Below are positions 17,893 to 26,888 of a stretch of 64,000 bases of DNA, one piece after another (position 1 is the stretch's first letter; each line of letters starts with the position of its first letter). The position numbers and the translations under genes are program-made. Source of the DNA: Austwickia sp. (GTDB lineage Bacteria; Actinomycetota; Actinomycetes; Actinomycetales; Dermatophilaceae); assembly GCA_016711265.1 (NCBI GenBank), contig JADJTI010000006.1, positions 744,001 to 808,000 on the forward strand, read 5' to 3'. The notes below the pieces were generated by a model. It saw nothing but the letters and a program-made list of their open reading frames with translations, was not told the DNA's origin and searched no databases.

Positions 17893-18717
17893 ATGACCGT
17901 GCCTCACGGGGTGCCGTCCGCGGTGCCGGAGGTGTCGACCCTGCTGGTCGAGCTGCGGCCGGCCGGTGACACGGCCCAGCTCGCGCTGGTGGCGGTCAAC
18001 CGCCCGGAGGTGCGCAACGCCATCAACCGGCAGGTCCAGGCCGATCTGCGCGCCGTCCTGGCGTGGGCCCACGAGGCGGACTCCGTCGGGGCCGTGGTGT
18101 TCACCGGCGCCGGGGACCAGGCGTTCGTCGCCGGAGCCGACATCACCCAGCTACGCACCTACACCCTCGCCACCGGCCTGGAGTCGTCGATGCAGCGCTT
18201 GTACGACGACCTGGAGGCCTTCGAGAAGCCGACCATCGCCGCGATCAACGGCTTCGCGCTCGGTGGGGGCTGCGAATTGGCGATGGCCTGCGACATCCGG
18301 ATCGCCTCCGCCCGGGCCCGGTTCGGCCTGCCGGAAACCATGCTCGGGGTGCTGCCGGCCGCCGGGGGCACCCAGCGGATGACCCGGCTGGTGGGTGCCG
18401 GTCGGGCCATCGAGCTGATTCTGACCGGCCGGATCATCGACGCCGACGAGGCCCTGGCCATCGGCCTGGTGACCTCCGTCGTACCGCCGGAGGAACTTCT
18501 GGACGCCGCCGTCAGCACCGCGCGCACCATCCTGGCGCGCGGGCCGTTGGCGGTCCGGCTCGCCAAGTTGGTGATCCGGGCCGGCGCCGACGCCGACCTG
18601 CGCACCGGGCTCGCCCTGGAGCGCCTGGCCCAGAGCGTGCTGTACACGACCACCGACAAGGCCGAGGGTACCGACGCCTTCATCGAGAAGCGGCCCGCCG
18701 CGTTCACCGGTCGCTGA
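17893..18717 (+). CDS. Enoyl-CoA hydratase (crotonase; BadK candidate)
   Basis: 274 residues from ATG 17893, which follows GAAGGAG at ideal spacing; a GTG frame start at 17821 is therefore rejected. VNRPEVRNAIN, GDQAFVAGADI, FALGGGCELAMACDI and the second catalytic Glu region LPETMLGVLPAAGGTQR are all present, so it is a canonical syn-hydratase. It is the only ordinary hydratase in the cluster. It may therefore hydrate cyclohex-1-ene-1-carboxyl-CoA (the BadK step), the pimelyl/2-enoyl intermediate, or crotonyl-CoA, or all three. Sequence alone does not say which. Confidence 0.88.
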   Translation: MTVPHGVPSAVPEVSTLLVELRPAGDTAQLALVAVNRPEVRNAINRQVQADLRAVLAWAHEADSVGAVVFTGAGDQAFVAGADITQLRTYTLATGLESSMQRLYDDLEAFEKPTIAAINGFALGGGCELAMACDIRIASARARFGLPETMLGVLPAAGGTQRMTRLVGAGRAIELILTGRIIDADEALAIGLVTSVVPPEELLDAAVSTARTILARGPLAVRLAKLVIRAGADADLRTGLALERLAQSVLYTTTDKAEGTDAFIEKRPAAFTGR

Positions 18718-18785
18718 CCCACGCACCCCGCCAGCCCCGATAGCCCAGCCCCGATAGCCCGCCGACCCCGGAAGGACGGTTCGTC

Positions 18786-19943
18786 ATGGACTTCGCGCTC
18801 ACCGAGGACCAGCGCCAGTTCAAGGCGTTGGCCAGAGACTTCCTCGAGGCAGAGGTGGTGCCGTCTCGGGCGGTGTGGGACCGGCGCGAGGCCGTCGACA
18901 CCGCGATCGTGCCCAAGCTCGGTGACCTGGGCTTCTTCGGGCTGACCATCCCCGAGGAGTACGGCGGCATCGGCGGCGACTACATCACCTACTGCATCGG
19001 GATGGAGGAGCTGGGCCGCGCCGACTCCTCCGTGCGCGGCATCGTGTCCGTCTCGATGGGCCTGGTCGGCAAGGTGCTGCTCAGCCACGGTACGCACGCA
19101 CAGAAGCAGGAATGGTTGCCGCCGATCGCCACCGGGCGGGCACTGGCCTGCTTCGGCCTGACCGAACCCGAGACCGGCTCCGACGCGGGCAACCTGCGCA
19201 CCAAGGCCGTCCGGGACAGTGCCGGGTCGGACTGGCTGATCAGCGGTCAGAAGGTGTTCATCACCAACGGCACCTGGGCCGACCTCGCGCTGATCTTCGC
19301 CCGCACCGGGGGGCCCGGCCCGAAGGGGATCTCGGCGTTCCTGGTGCCGACCGATGCCCCCGGTTTCGAGCGCCGGGAGATCAAGGGCAAGCTCGGCCTG
19401 CGCGGCCAGGCCACCGCCGAGCTGTTCCTCGATAACGTCCGGGTGCCCGCCGAGGCGATGCTGGGTGCCGAGGGCGAGGGCTACCGGATTGCCATGCACT
19501 CCCTCGACAAGGGCCGGGTGTCGGTCGGCGCGGGCTGCGTCGGGATCCTGCAGGCCTGCCTGGAGGCGTCGGTGACCTACGCCCGGGAGCGGACCCAGTT
19601 CGGCCGCCCGATCGCCTCGTTCCAGCTGGTCCAGGAGATGATCGCCGACATGTCGGTGGAGACCGATGGGGCGCGGTTGCTGGTCTGGAAGGCGGCGAGC
19701 CTGATCGAGGCCGGCAAGCCGTTCAAGGCCGAGGCGTCCAAGGCCAAGCTGTATGCCTCGGAGGCGGCGGTGCGCGCCGCCAACCAGGCCATCCAGGTGT
19801 TCGGCGGGGCCGGGTACATCGATGAGTACCCGGTGCAGAAGTTCATGCGCGACGCCCGGGTGATGACGCTCTACGAGGGCACCACGCAGATCCAGAAGCT
19901 GCTGATCGGGCGTGCCGAAACCGGCGTGAACGCCTTCCTGTGA
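18786..19943 (+). CDS. Acyl-CoA dehydrogenase, paralogue 1
   Basis: 385-residue short-chain-type acyl-CoA dehydrogenase. It has PEEYGGIGGDYITY, CFGLTEPETGSDAG (FAD/substrate loop), SGQKVFITNG, KLGLRGQATAELFLDNV and the catalytic Glu in LYEGTTQIQKLLIGR. It follows the hydratase by 68 bp, including an upstream GGAAGGACGG Shine-Dalgarno. It is close throughout its length to the dehydrogenase at 22266, so the two are recent paralogues bracketing gcdH. A pimelyl-CoA or 2-methyl/short-chain acyl-CoA substrate is possible; none is proven. Confidence 0.9.
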   Translation: MDFALTEDQRQFKALARDFLEAEVVPSRAVWDRREAVDTAIVPKLGDLGFFGLTIPEEYGGIGGDYITYCIGMEELGRADSSVRGIVSVSMGLVGKVLLSHGTHAQKQEWLPPIATGRALACFGLTEPETGSDAGNLRTKAVRDSAGSDWLISGQKVFITNGTWADLALIFARTGGPGPKGISAFLVPTDAPGFERREIKGKLGLRGQATAELFLDNVRVPAEAMLGAEGEGYRIAMHSLDKGRVSVGAGCVGILQACLEASVTYARERTQFGRPIASFQLVQEMIADMSVETDGARLLVWKAASLIEAGKPFKAEASKAKLYASEAAVRAANQAIQVFGGAGYIDEYPVQKFMRDARVMTLYEGTTQIQKLLIGRAETGVNAFL

Positions 19944-20010
19944 TCACGGCCCAGCCGCTGACCCTGACCGCTGACCAGAATGCCGAACCGCACCGAGGAG
20001 CCGACCAGCC

Positions 20011-21189
20011 ATGTCCCAGCCCGTACCCCCGAGCCCGTTGGAATTCTTCGGGATCGACCATCTCCTCAGCGACGACGAGCGGGACATGGCCGCCTCCGTC
20101 CGGTCGATGGTCACCCGCCGCATCAGGCCCCACCTGGCCGACTGGTTCGAGGCCGGGGAGGTCCCGGCCCGCGAGCTGGCCCGCGAGTTGGGTGACCTCG
20201 GAGTGCTCGGGATGCACCTGGAGGGGTACGGCTGCGCAGGGACCAGCGCGACGGCGTACGGGCTGGCGTGCCTGGAACTGGAGGCCGCCGACTCGGGGAT
20301 CCGCTCGCTGGTGTCGGTGCAGGGCTCGCTGGCGATGTTCGCGATCTGGAAGCACGGCAGCGACGAGCAGAAGCAGGAGTGGCTGCCGCGGATGGCCGCC
20401 GGTGAGGCGATCGGGTGCTTCGGGCTGACGGAGCCGGACTTCGGGTCCAACCCGGCCGGGATGCGGACCCGGGCCCGGCGCGACGGCGATGACTGGGTGC
20501 TGACCGGCAACAAGATGTGGATCACGAACGGCTCGGTGGCCGACGTCGCCGTGGTGTGGGCGCAGACCGACGACGGCATCCGGGGGTTCGTGGTGCCCAC
20601 CGACACCCGCGGTTTCAGCGCCCCCAAGATTGGTAAGAAGTTGTCCCTTCGGGCCTCGGTGACCTCCGAACTCGTCCTCGACGAGGTGCGGCTGCCCGGG
20701 TCGGCCGCGCTCCCCGGCGTGATCGGCCTATCCGGTCCGCTGTCCTGCCTGAACGAGGCGCGGTTCGGCATCGTGTTCGGCGCGCTCGGCGCGGCCCGCG
20801 ACTGCTTGGAGACGGCCATCGCCTACTCCCGCGACCGCGAGATCTTCGACAAGCCGCTGGCGGCCTACCAGGCCACCCAGATCAAGATCGCCGACATGGC
20901 CATCGAGCTTGGCAAGGGGATGCTGCTGGCGCTCCACCTGGGTCGGATGAAGGACGCCGGCACCCTCGACCAGCGCCAGATCAGCCTCGGCAAGCTCAAC
21001 AACGTCCGCGAGGCCATCGCGATCGCCCGCGAATGCCGGACCATCCTCGGCGCGGCCGGCATCACCCTGGAATGGCCGGTGCTGCGGCACGCCAACAACC
21101 TGGAGTCGGTGCTCACCTACGAGGGCACCTCCGAGGTGCACCAACTCGTCATCGGTCAGGCCCTGACCGGGCACGCCGCCTTCCGCTGA
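20011..21189 (+). CDS. gcdH: Glutaryl-CoA dehydrogenase
   Basis: 392 residues. The GcdH branch is recognisable from EGYGCAGTSATAYGLACLEL, DSGIRSLVSVQGSL, GCFGLTEPDFGSNPAGM, KIGKKLSLRASVTSELVLDEV and LSGPLSCLNEARFGI. Catalytic Glu is in TYEGTSEVHQLVIG. The enzyme oxidises and decarboxylates glutaryl-CoA to crotonyl-CoA and CO2. Its presence in the operon explains how the C5 remainder of pimelyl-CoA is finished. It is an unusual addition for a plain fatty-acid cluster and supports the alicyclic acid assignment. Its stop overlaps the next start by one base (TGATG). Confidence 0.9.
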   Translation: MSQPVPPSPLEFFGIDHLLSDDERDMAASVRSMVTRRIRPHLADWFEAGEVPARELARELGDLGVLGMHLEGYGCAGTSATAYGLACLELEAADSGIRSLVSVQGSLAMFAIWKHGSDEQKQEWLPRMAAGEAIGCFGLTEPDFGSNPAGMRTRARRDGDDWVLTGNKMWITNGSVADVAVVWAQTDDGIRGFVVPTDTRGFSAPKIGKKLSLRASVTSELVLDEVRLPGSAALPGVIGLSGPLSCLNEARFGIVFGALGAARDCLETAIAYSRDREIFDKPLAAYQATQIKIADMAIELGKGMLLALHLGRMKDAGTLDQRQISLGKLNNVREAIAIARECRTILGAAGITLEWPVLRHANNLESVLTYEGTSEVHQLVIGQALTGHAAFR

Positions 21190-22217
21190 TGGGCGAGGGC
21201 CAGGGCACGATCCCGACCACCGCTCGCGCGCTGCGGGCCGCAGTCGGTGCCGCCGACGACGCGAAGGTCGCCGGCACCCGCAGCGAGTACGTCGACCTGC
21301 CCGTTGCCGAGATCGGCGGCGGGGAGCTGCTGGTGGCAACCCGGTACGCCAGCCTGAACTACAAGGACGCCCTCGCCGTCACGGGGCGCGGCAAGGTGGT
21401 GCGCCGGCTGCCGCTCGTGCTGGGCTGCGACGGGATGGGCGAGGTGATCGAGTCCGCCGATCCGCGGTTCGCCGTCGGCGACCGCGTGATCGCCACCGGG
21501 TACGGCCTGTCCGAGGATCACGACGGAGGGTTCGCGCAGGTCATGCGGATTCCCGCGGACTGGGCGGTCGCCGTACCGGCATCGCTGACGCACTGGGAGT
21601 CGATGGCTCTGGGCACCGCGGGGATCACCGTGGCCCTGGCGATCCACCGGCTCGAACAGAACGGTATGACGCCCGGTCAGGGCCCGGTGGCGGTCACCGG
21701 AGCCAGCGGCGGCTGCGGCAGCGTGGCGGTCGCCGTACTGGCCGGGCTCGGATATGAGGTGGTCGCCTTCACCGGGAAGGCCGCCGAGCACGACTACCTC
21801 CGGGCGCTCGGGGCCGCGCAGGTGCGCGACCGGCCGCCGGTCGCCGAACAGACCCGGCCGCTGGAACGAGGGCAGTGGGCCGCGGCCATCGACACCGTCG
21901 GCGGGCCGGTGCTGGCCTGGCTGACCCGCACGATGGCCCCCCACGGCTGCATCGCCACCTTCGGCAACGCCGGCGGCATCGAGCTGACCACCACGGTGCT
22001 GCCGTTCATTCTGCGCAATGTCAGCCTGCTGGGGATCTGCACGGGGTCGTTTCCCCATGCGCTGCGCCATCAGCTGTGGCAGCGGCTCGGCACCGACCTG
22101 CGACCGACCAGCCTGGCGACCCTCGCGCGGACGATCGCCTTCGAGGAGATCCCCGCGTACGCCGACCGGATGCTCGTCGGTGATGTGCGCGGCCGGCTCG
22201 TCGTCGACCTGCGCTGA
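21189..22217 (+). CDS. YhdH/AcuI-type medium-chain reductase
   Basis: 342 residues. ATG 21189 is chosen because it overlaps the gcdH stop and gives the family N-terminus; the longer frame is inside gcdH. Motifs YASLNYKDALAVTGRGKVV and PLVLGCDGMGEV, the nucleotide loop VTGASGGCGSVAVAVLAGLG, and GNAGGIELTTTVLPFILRNVSLLGI are typical of YhdH/YhfP. This zinc-free MDR group includes acrylyl-CoA reductase AcuI. It likely reduces an enoyl-CoA with NADPH. Its place in the route is unclear: it might recycle or detoxify acrylyl-type intermediates. Confidence 0.85.
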   Translation: MGEGQGTIPTTARALRAAVGAADDAKVAGTRSEYVDLPVAEIGGGELLVATRYASLNYKDALAVTGRGKVVRRLPLVLGCDGMGEVIESADPRFAVGDRVIATGYGLSEDHDGGFAQVMRIPADWAVAVPASLTHWESMALGTAGITVALAIHRLEQNGMTPGQGPVAVTGASGGCGSVAVAVLAGLGYEVVAFTGKAAEHDYLRALGAAQVRDRPPVAEQTRPLERGQWAAAIDTVGGPVLAWLTRTMAPHGCIATFGNAGGIELTTTVLPFILRNVSLLGICTGSFPHALRHQLWQRLGTDLRPTSLATLARTIAFEEIPAYADRMLVGDVRGRLVVDLR

Positions 22218-22265
22218 CCCACCACACTCGACCACCCGCATCACGGACCCGAAAGCGCAGGCGTC

Positions 22266-23429
22266 ATGGACCTGGAGATGACTACCGAGCAGCGAACCTT
22301 CATGCAGGTGGCGCGGGCGTTCCTGGACCGCGAGGTGATCCCGCGTCGGATGGAGTGGGACCGCCGCGAGTCCGTCGACCGGGGCGTCATCGCCGCGCTC
22401 GGAGAGCTGGGCTTCTTCGGGATCACGTTCCCGCAGGAGTACGGCGGCTCCGGTGGCGACAACGTCATGTACGCCATCGCCATGGAAGAGCTGGGCCGGG
22501 CCGACTCCAGTGTGCGTGGCATCGTGTCGGTGTCCTCCGGCCTGGCGGGCAAGATCATCCTCGCGTTCGGCACGCACGAGCAGAAGCAGCAGTGGTTGCC
22601 GGGGATCTGCGCCGGCACCACCCTGGCCTGTTTCGGCTTGACCGAGCCGGACTACGGCTCCGACCCTGGGAGCTTGGCGACCACGGCCGTCCGGGACGGC
22701 TCGGACTACCTGCTGACCGGGCAGAAGATGTTCATCACCAACGCCTCGTGGTCCCAGGTGTGCGTGGTGTTCGCCCGCACCGGCGGGCCGGGTCCCAAGG
22801 GAATCAGCGCATTCCTGGTGCCGCTGGATGCCCCGGGGGTGCGGACCCGCGAGATCCACGGCAAGCTCGGCCTGCGCGGCCAGGTGACCTCCGAGATCTA
22901 CCTCCAGGACGTCAGGGTCCCCGCCGAGGCGATGCTCGGCGAGGAGGGCCAGGGGTTCTCGATCGCGATGTACTCCCTGGACAAGGGCCGGGTCTCGGTC
23001 GGCGCCGGCTGCGTCGGGATCATGGCGGGCTGCCTGGAAGAGTCGGTGCGCTATGCGCAGGAGCGCACCCAGTTCGGGCGGCCGCTGGCGGCGTTCCAGC
23101 TCGTCCAGTCGATGATCGCGGACATCTCCACGGAAACCGACGTGGCCCGGATGCTGGTGTGGCGGGCCGCCGACCTGATCGATCGCGGGGAGCCGTTCGG
23201 CACCGAGGCGAGCAAAGCCAAGCTCTACGCCAGCGAGGCCGCGGTGCGGGCCGCCAATCAGAGCGTGCAGGTGTTCGGCGGGTACGGGTACGTCGATGAG
23301 TACCCGGCGCAGAAGTACCTGCGCGATGCCCGGGTGATGACGCTCTACGAAGGCACCAGCCAGATCCAGCGGCTGCTGATCGGTCGCGCCGAGACCGGAG
23401 TGAGCGCGTTCCTGAGCCCGGGTGCCTGA
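22266..23429 (+). CDS. Acyl-CoA dehydrogenase, paralogue 2
   Basis: 387 residues, very similar to the product of 18786-19943: shared MEELGRADSSVRGIVSVS, CFGLTEP-YGSDPG, GGPGPKGISAFLVPLDAPG, KLGLRGQVTSEIYLQDV and ERTQFGRPLAAFQLVQSMIA. Catalytic Glu is in LYEGTSQIQRLLIGR. It is the last gene of the operon, 48 bp after the reductase, and is followed by a perfect 23-bp hairpin. Two paralogues with one thiolase suggest different chain lengths or a duplicated step; the substrate is unknown. Confidence 0.9.
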   Translation: MDLEMTTEQRTFMQVARAFLDREVIPRRMEWDRRESVDRGVIAALGELGFFGITFPQEYGGSGGDNVMYAIAMEELGRADSSVRGIVSVSSGLAGKIILAFGTHEQKQQWLPGICAGTTLACFGLTEPDYGSDPGSLATTAVRDGSDYLLTGQKMFITNASWSQVCVVFARTGGPGPKGISAFLVPLDAPGVRTREIHGKLGLRGQVTSEIYLQDVRVPAEAMLGEEGQGFSIAMYSLDKGRVSVGAGCVGIMAGCLEESVRYAQERTQFGRPLAAFQLVQSMIADISTETDVARMLVWRAADLIDRGEPFGTEASKAKLYASEAAVRAANQSVQVFGGYGYVDEYPAQKYLRDARVMTLYEGTSQIQRLLIGRAETGVSAFLSPGA

Positions 23430-23437
23430 GCGGGGGT

Positions 23438-23485
23438 CTTACGTGCGACTGGCGGCTCGATGTCGAGCCGCCAGTCGCACGTAAG
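23438..23485 (+). terminator. Perfect 23-bp hairpin ending the alicyclic operon
   Basis: CTTACGTGCGACTGGCGGCTCGA (23438-23460; first 20 shown elsewhere in part) pairs exactly with 23463-23485 around TG. The apex GGCTCGA-TG-TCGAGCC is nearly that of 11191-11236. No T-tract follows. Confidence 0.75.
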
Positions 23486-23634
23486 GGGCGCCACTGCGCA
23501 CGGCGGGAACGTGCCCGCGATCACGCCCCCGTTTCGCTCAGGTAGCGCAAGGCCGTTCCGATGGGGAGCCACGAGAGAGATCCCGGCTCCCGCCGGGCAT
23601 CAGCCCCGTATCCGCACGAGAGGAACCCGACACC

Positions 23635-23838
23635 GTGAGGAAATCCGACGGCAGCAAGTGGCGCTGGGCCCTCCACCGCCCCGTCACCGCCGCGCCGTTC
23701 GAGCAGACCGGTGCCCGGCTCCAGCGCGACGACCTGCGCCACCTGATGGCGACCGCCGGCGCGATGTCGTGGGGGATCACCGATGTCCACCTGATGGCTC
23801 CTCGCCAACAGAGCGGATCGGTGAGCGCCGGTCTGTAG
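23635..23838 (+). CDS. Small hypothetical protein
   Basis: A 67-residue frame starting GTG 23635 (MRKSDGSKWRWALHRP) with GAGAGGA about 12 bases upstream and high third-position GC across its length, which favours coding. It has no transmembrane segment and no motif I recognise. It stands alone between the operon-ending hairpin and a convergent hairpin at 23882-23931. It could equally be a chance frame, since overlapping minus-strand frames exist. Confidence 0.35.
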   Translation: MRKSDGSKWRWALHRPVTAAPFEQTGARLQRDDLRHLMATAGAMSWGITDVHLMAPRQQSGSVSAGL

Positions 23839-23881
23839 CCGCTGCGGGCGGTTCGCCGCCCAATCGCCACCGGGACCCACA

Positions 23882-23931
23882 CAGACGACGACGCCGGCAG
23901 ACCCGATCGGGTCGGCCGGCGTCGTCGTCTG
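23882..23931. terminator. 25-bp bidirectional hairpin before the permease end
   Basis: CAGACGACGACGCCGGCAGACCCGA is complementary to 23907-23931 with a single mismatch and no loop. It is centred on the palindrome GACCCGATCGGGTC. It lies 50 bp past the permease stop (minus strand) and 44 bp past the small plus-strand ORF. Confidence 0.65.
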
Positions 23932-23980
23932 ACGGGAAGCGTTCTCAGAAGCCCCGACGGCGGGGTGTGCCGCCGTGGTG

Positions 23981-25471
23981 CTAGTGCTGCCGGGCGTCCT
24001 CCGATGCGGCCGTCTGCGCGTGGACGTGCAGTCGGCTGTGGTGGCGGGAGTAGCCGAAGTAGATCGCGACGCCGATGGCCATCCACAGGATGAACCGGAT
24101 CCACGTCTCCACCGGCAGCGTCAGCATCAGGTAGAACGCCACCGCTGCGGCCAGCCACGGCAGGAAGGGGCTGAACGGCACGGTGAAGGCCCGCTTCAGG
24201 TCCGGCCGCTTCTTGCGCAGCACCGGCACGGCCAGGCTCACCAGGGTGAACGCGGCCAGCGTGCCGATGTTCACCATGTACTCCAGGTTGCCGATCGGGG
24301 TCAGTGCCGCCGTTAGCGCCACCACCGCGCCGACCGCCAGGGTGATCCGCACGGGGGTGCCGGTCTTGGGGTGGGTGCGACCGAGCGAGGCCGGGATCAG
24401 CCAGTCGCGGCTCATCGCGAAGAGCACTCGGGTGGCCCCGATCAGCAAGGTCATCACCACAGTCGTCAGGCCAGCCACGGCCCCCGCGGCGATCAACGTC
24501 GCGTATCCCGGTTTGCCGACGTCCTCGAACGCGGTGGCCAGCGCGGCGGTCTTGGCGATCTGGTCGTACTTGACCATGCCGGTGATGACCAGGGTCACCG
24601 CGACGTACAGGATCGTGCAGATGATGAGCGAGCCGATGATGCCGATCGGCAGGTCACGGCCCGGGTTCTTGGCCTCCTCGGCCGTGGTGGCCACGACGTC
24701 GAAACCGATGTAGGCGAAGAACACCAACGAGGCTCCCGCGAAGACGCCCATCAGGCCGAAGTTTGTCGGCGTGAACCCGAACAACACCTGGATCAGCGGC
24801 GCCTCCAGGGTGGCCTTGACGCCTTCGCTGGCGACGGCATCCGGCAGGAACGGGCTGTAGTTGTCGGTGTTGACGTAGGCCAGGCCGGCGAAGATGACGA
24901 ACAGGACGATGAAGACCTTGACGGCGACGAGGATGAGGTTGACCCGCATCGACTCCTTGATGCCGACGGTCACCAGGATCGTCAGGACGACGACCAGCAC
25001 GAATGCCGGCAGGTCGAACCGGGACCCGTAGGCCACCGACTCGGGCACCATGATGCCCAGCCGCGACAGGAAGGCCTGCAGGTACGCCGACCAGCCCTGA
25101 GCCACGACGGAGGCGCCGAGCAGCATCTCCAGCAGCAGGTCCCAGCCGATGATCCAGGCGACGAATTCGCCGAGGGTCGCATAGGAGAAGGTGTACGCCG
25201 ACCCGGAGACAGGCACCGTGGAGGCGAACTCGGCGTAGCAGAGCGCAGCCAGCCCGCAGCAGATCGCGGCGAGGATGAACGAGAACACCACAGCCGGCCC
25301 GGCCACCGTCGCGGCCGCACGTCCGGTGAGGGTGAAGATCCCGGCCCCGACGATCACGCCGACACCGAACACGACGAGGTCGAGCGCGGTCAGCCGCTTC
25401 TTGAGCTGATACTCGGCTTCGTCGGTCTCGGCGATGGACTGCTCAATGGTTTTGGTGCGAAACAAGCTCAT
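23981..25471 (-). CDS. APC-family amino acid permease (cationic amino acid transporter type)
   Basis: 496 residues with about 12 membrane helices. The APC signature GVGVIVGAGIFTLTGRAAAT is in TM1. The N-terminal KTIEQSIAETDEAEYQLKKRLTA is typical of YfnA/CAT-type carriers, and FFAYIGFDVVATTAEEAKNPGRDLP marks TM6-7. It imports an amino acid with protons; the specificity (basic or branched) is not determined. It is monocistronic, followed by a convergent hairpin at 23882-23931. It shares a 352-bp divergent region with cbiM. A His-rich C-terminus (SRHHSRLHVHAQ) is notable. Confidence 0.9.
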   Translation of the reverse strand: MSLFRTKTIEQSIAETDEAEYQLKKRLTALDLVVFGVGVIVGAGIFTLTGRAAATVAGPAVVFSFILAAICCGLAALCYAEFASTVPVSGSAYTFSYATLGEFVAWIIGWDLLLEMLLGASVVAQGWSAYLQAFLSRLGIMVPESVAYGSRFDLPAFVLVVVLTILVTVGIKESMRVNLILVAVKVFIVLFVIFAGLAYVNTDNYSPFLPDAVASEGVKATLEAPLIQVLFGFTPTNFGLMGVFAGASLVFFAYIGFDVVATTAEEAKNPGRDLPIGIIGSLIICTILYVAVTLVITGMVKYDQIAKTAALATAFEDVGKPGYATLIAAGAVAGLTTVVMTLLIGATRVLFAMSRDWLIPASLGRTHPKTGTPVRITLAVGAVVALTAALTPIGNLEYMVNIGTLAAFTLVSLAVPVLRKKRPDLKRAFTVPFSPFLPWLAAAVAFYLMLTLPVETWIRFILWMAIGVAIYFGYSRHHSRLHVHAQTAASEDARQH

Positions 25472-25823
25472 CTGAGCTCCTTACCTGCCGGGGGCCGGAT
25501 GAGGCCCGCGCGCTGGGACGGTCTGCTGTCGACCGGGGACCGTCAGGGTGGGACGGATCCCGGCTGTCGCGGCCGAGCCACGTCGAGGCGGGGCGGGGCG
25601 CGCGGGGGGTTTTGCGTGCTATCCGGTGATCCGGGTTGTTACGGGCGTATGCGTGTGTATCGCGTGCACGGTACTACTTCGGCAGCCCTCGGTGTCAGAC
25701 CCTGGAGAGGTTTGGGGGCCCCAAACGGGCGAATTGTTCCGTGAGTGGGAGTGAACCATCTCACATCTGGCGCCCGACCGGCCCTTGTTGCACATTGTTC
25801 GCAATAAGGCGGATGATGTCGGC
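25472..25823. other. Divergent intergenic region, permease / cbiM
   Basis: No gene is supported. It contains the odd-centred perfect palindrome GTTTGGGG-G-CCCCAAAC (25710-25726) and an imperfect TTGCACATTGTTCGCAA repeat (25788-25804) just before cbiM, either of which could bind a metal regulator. I looked for a cobalamin riboswitch (B12 box) and saw none. Confidence 0.4.
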
Positions 25824-26888
25824 ATGCACGTTCCCGACGGCTTCCTCGACGTAACGACGAGCGTGGGCACAGGGGCGGTGGCCGCGGCAGCGGTGGCCCT
25901 CGCCGTCCGTCGGGCCAGCCCCGAAGTGCGTCGGAGCGGACCTGCGCTGGCCGGCCTGACTTCGGCGTTCGTGTTCGCTGTACAGATGGTCAACTTCCCC
26001 GTGGGCGCTGGCACGAGCGGTCACCTGATGGGAGGTGCGCTCGCGGCTGCGCTGGTCGGGCCGTGGGCCGCCGTGCTGTGCCTGACCTGCGTGCTCCTTG
26101 TACAAGGCCTGCTGTTCGCCGACGGAGGCCTCACCGCCCTCGGGACGAACGTGCTGCTCATCGGCGTCGTCACGGTGCTTGTCGGGCACCTGGTGACCCG
26201 CGCACTGACGGCCGTGCTGCCGCGGCGGCCCGCGGCCGTCGTACCGGCTGCCGCGCTCGGGGGGCTGGTGTCGGTGCCCGCCGCCGCCGCCGTCTTCGTC
26301 GGCTTGTACGCCGTGGGTGGCGCGGCACCGATCCCGCTGGGCACGCTGATGACGGCCATGCTCGGCTGGCACGCCGTGATCGGGATCGGGGAGGCGGTGA
26401 TCACCGCAGCGGTGCTGGGCGCCGTGGTGGCTGCCCGCCCGGATGTCGTGCACGCCTGTCGGAAGTCGCCCACCGCTCGGCTGATGCTCGACGACGACGG
26501 CGTGCTGCGCGGCGTGCCGCTGCCGGGGCGGCCCGCCTCGGCGCGAGTGCTGCTGGCCTGGTTGGGCGGTCTGTCGTTACTGATCGCCGGTGGTCTGTCC
26601 CTGCTGGCGAGCAGCCACCCGGACGGTCTGGAGTCGGTGGCCGAGCAGCTCGGTTTCGCCGAGACGGCCGCCGAGTCGGGGGCCAGCGGCTCCCCGCTGA
26701 ACGGGTACGAGGTGGCGGGGTTGGCGCACCCGTGGGGCGCCGTCCTCGCTGGGATCCTCGGCCTGCTGATCACGGTGCTGGTGGGGTTAGCACTGGCGGC
26801 GCTGGTCCGAGGCCGACGCGGTGACCAGCCACGGGTAGGGGCGAGCGCAACGGAACCGACCAGTCCCGCCGCGCCCGGGCTACGGTGA
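25824..26888 (+). CDS. cbiM: Nickel/cobalt ECF transporter substrate-binding subunit CbiM fused to CbiN-like PDGLE domain
   Basis: 354 residues. ATG 25824 gives MHVPDGFLD; the N-terminal Met-His is the metal-ligand end of CbiM/NikM, so this start is well determined, although no strong ribosome site precedes it. MVNFPVGAGTSGHLMGGALA is the family core. After six to seven helices the C-terminal third has SSHPDGLESVAEQLGF, the PDGLE (CbiN/NikN) domain, plus one helix. The protein is therefore a natural M-N fusion. With cbiQ and cbiO it forms a complete ECF importer for Ni or Co. Ni versus Co cannot be assigned. Confidence 0.9.
   Translation: MHVPDGFLDVTTSVGTGAVAAAAVALAVRRASPEVRRSGPALAGLTSAFVFAVQMVNFPVGAGTSGHLMGGALAAALVGPWAAVLCLTCVLLVQGLLFADGGLTALGTNVLLIGVVTVLVGHLVTRALTAVLPRRPAAVVPAAALGGLVSVPAAAAVFVGLYAVGGAAPIPLGTLMTAMLGWHAVIGIGEAVITAAVLGAVVAARPDVVHACRKSPTARLMLDDDGVLRGVPLPGRPASARVLLAWLGGLSLLIAGGLSLLASSHPDGLESVAEQLGFAETAAESGASGSPLNGYEVAGLAHPWGAVLAGILGLLITVLVGLALAALVRGRRGDQPRVGASATEPTSPAAPGLR

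Noticed and set aside
25472..25823. Cobalamin or nickel riboswitch upstream of cbiM
   Set aside because: No B12 box or recognisable aptamer core could be found by eye.
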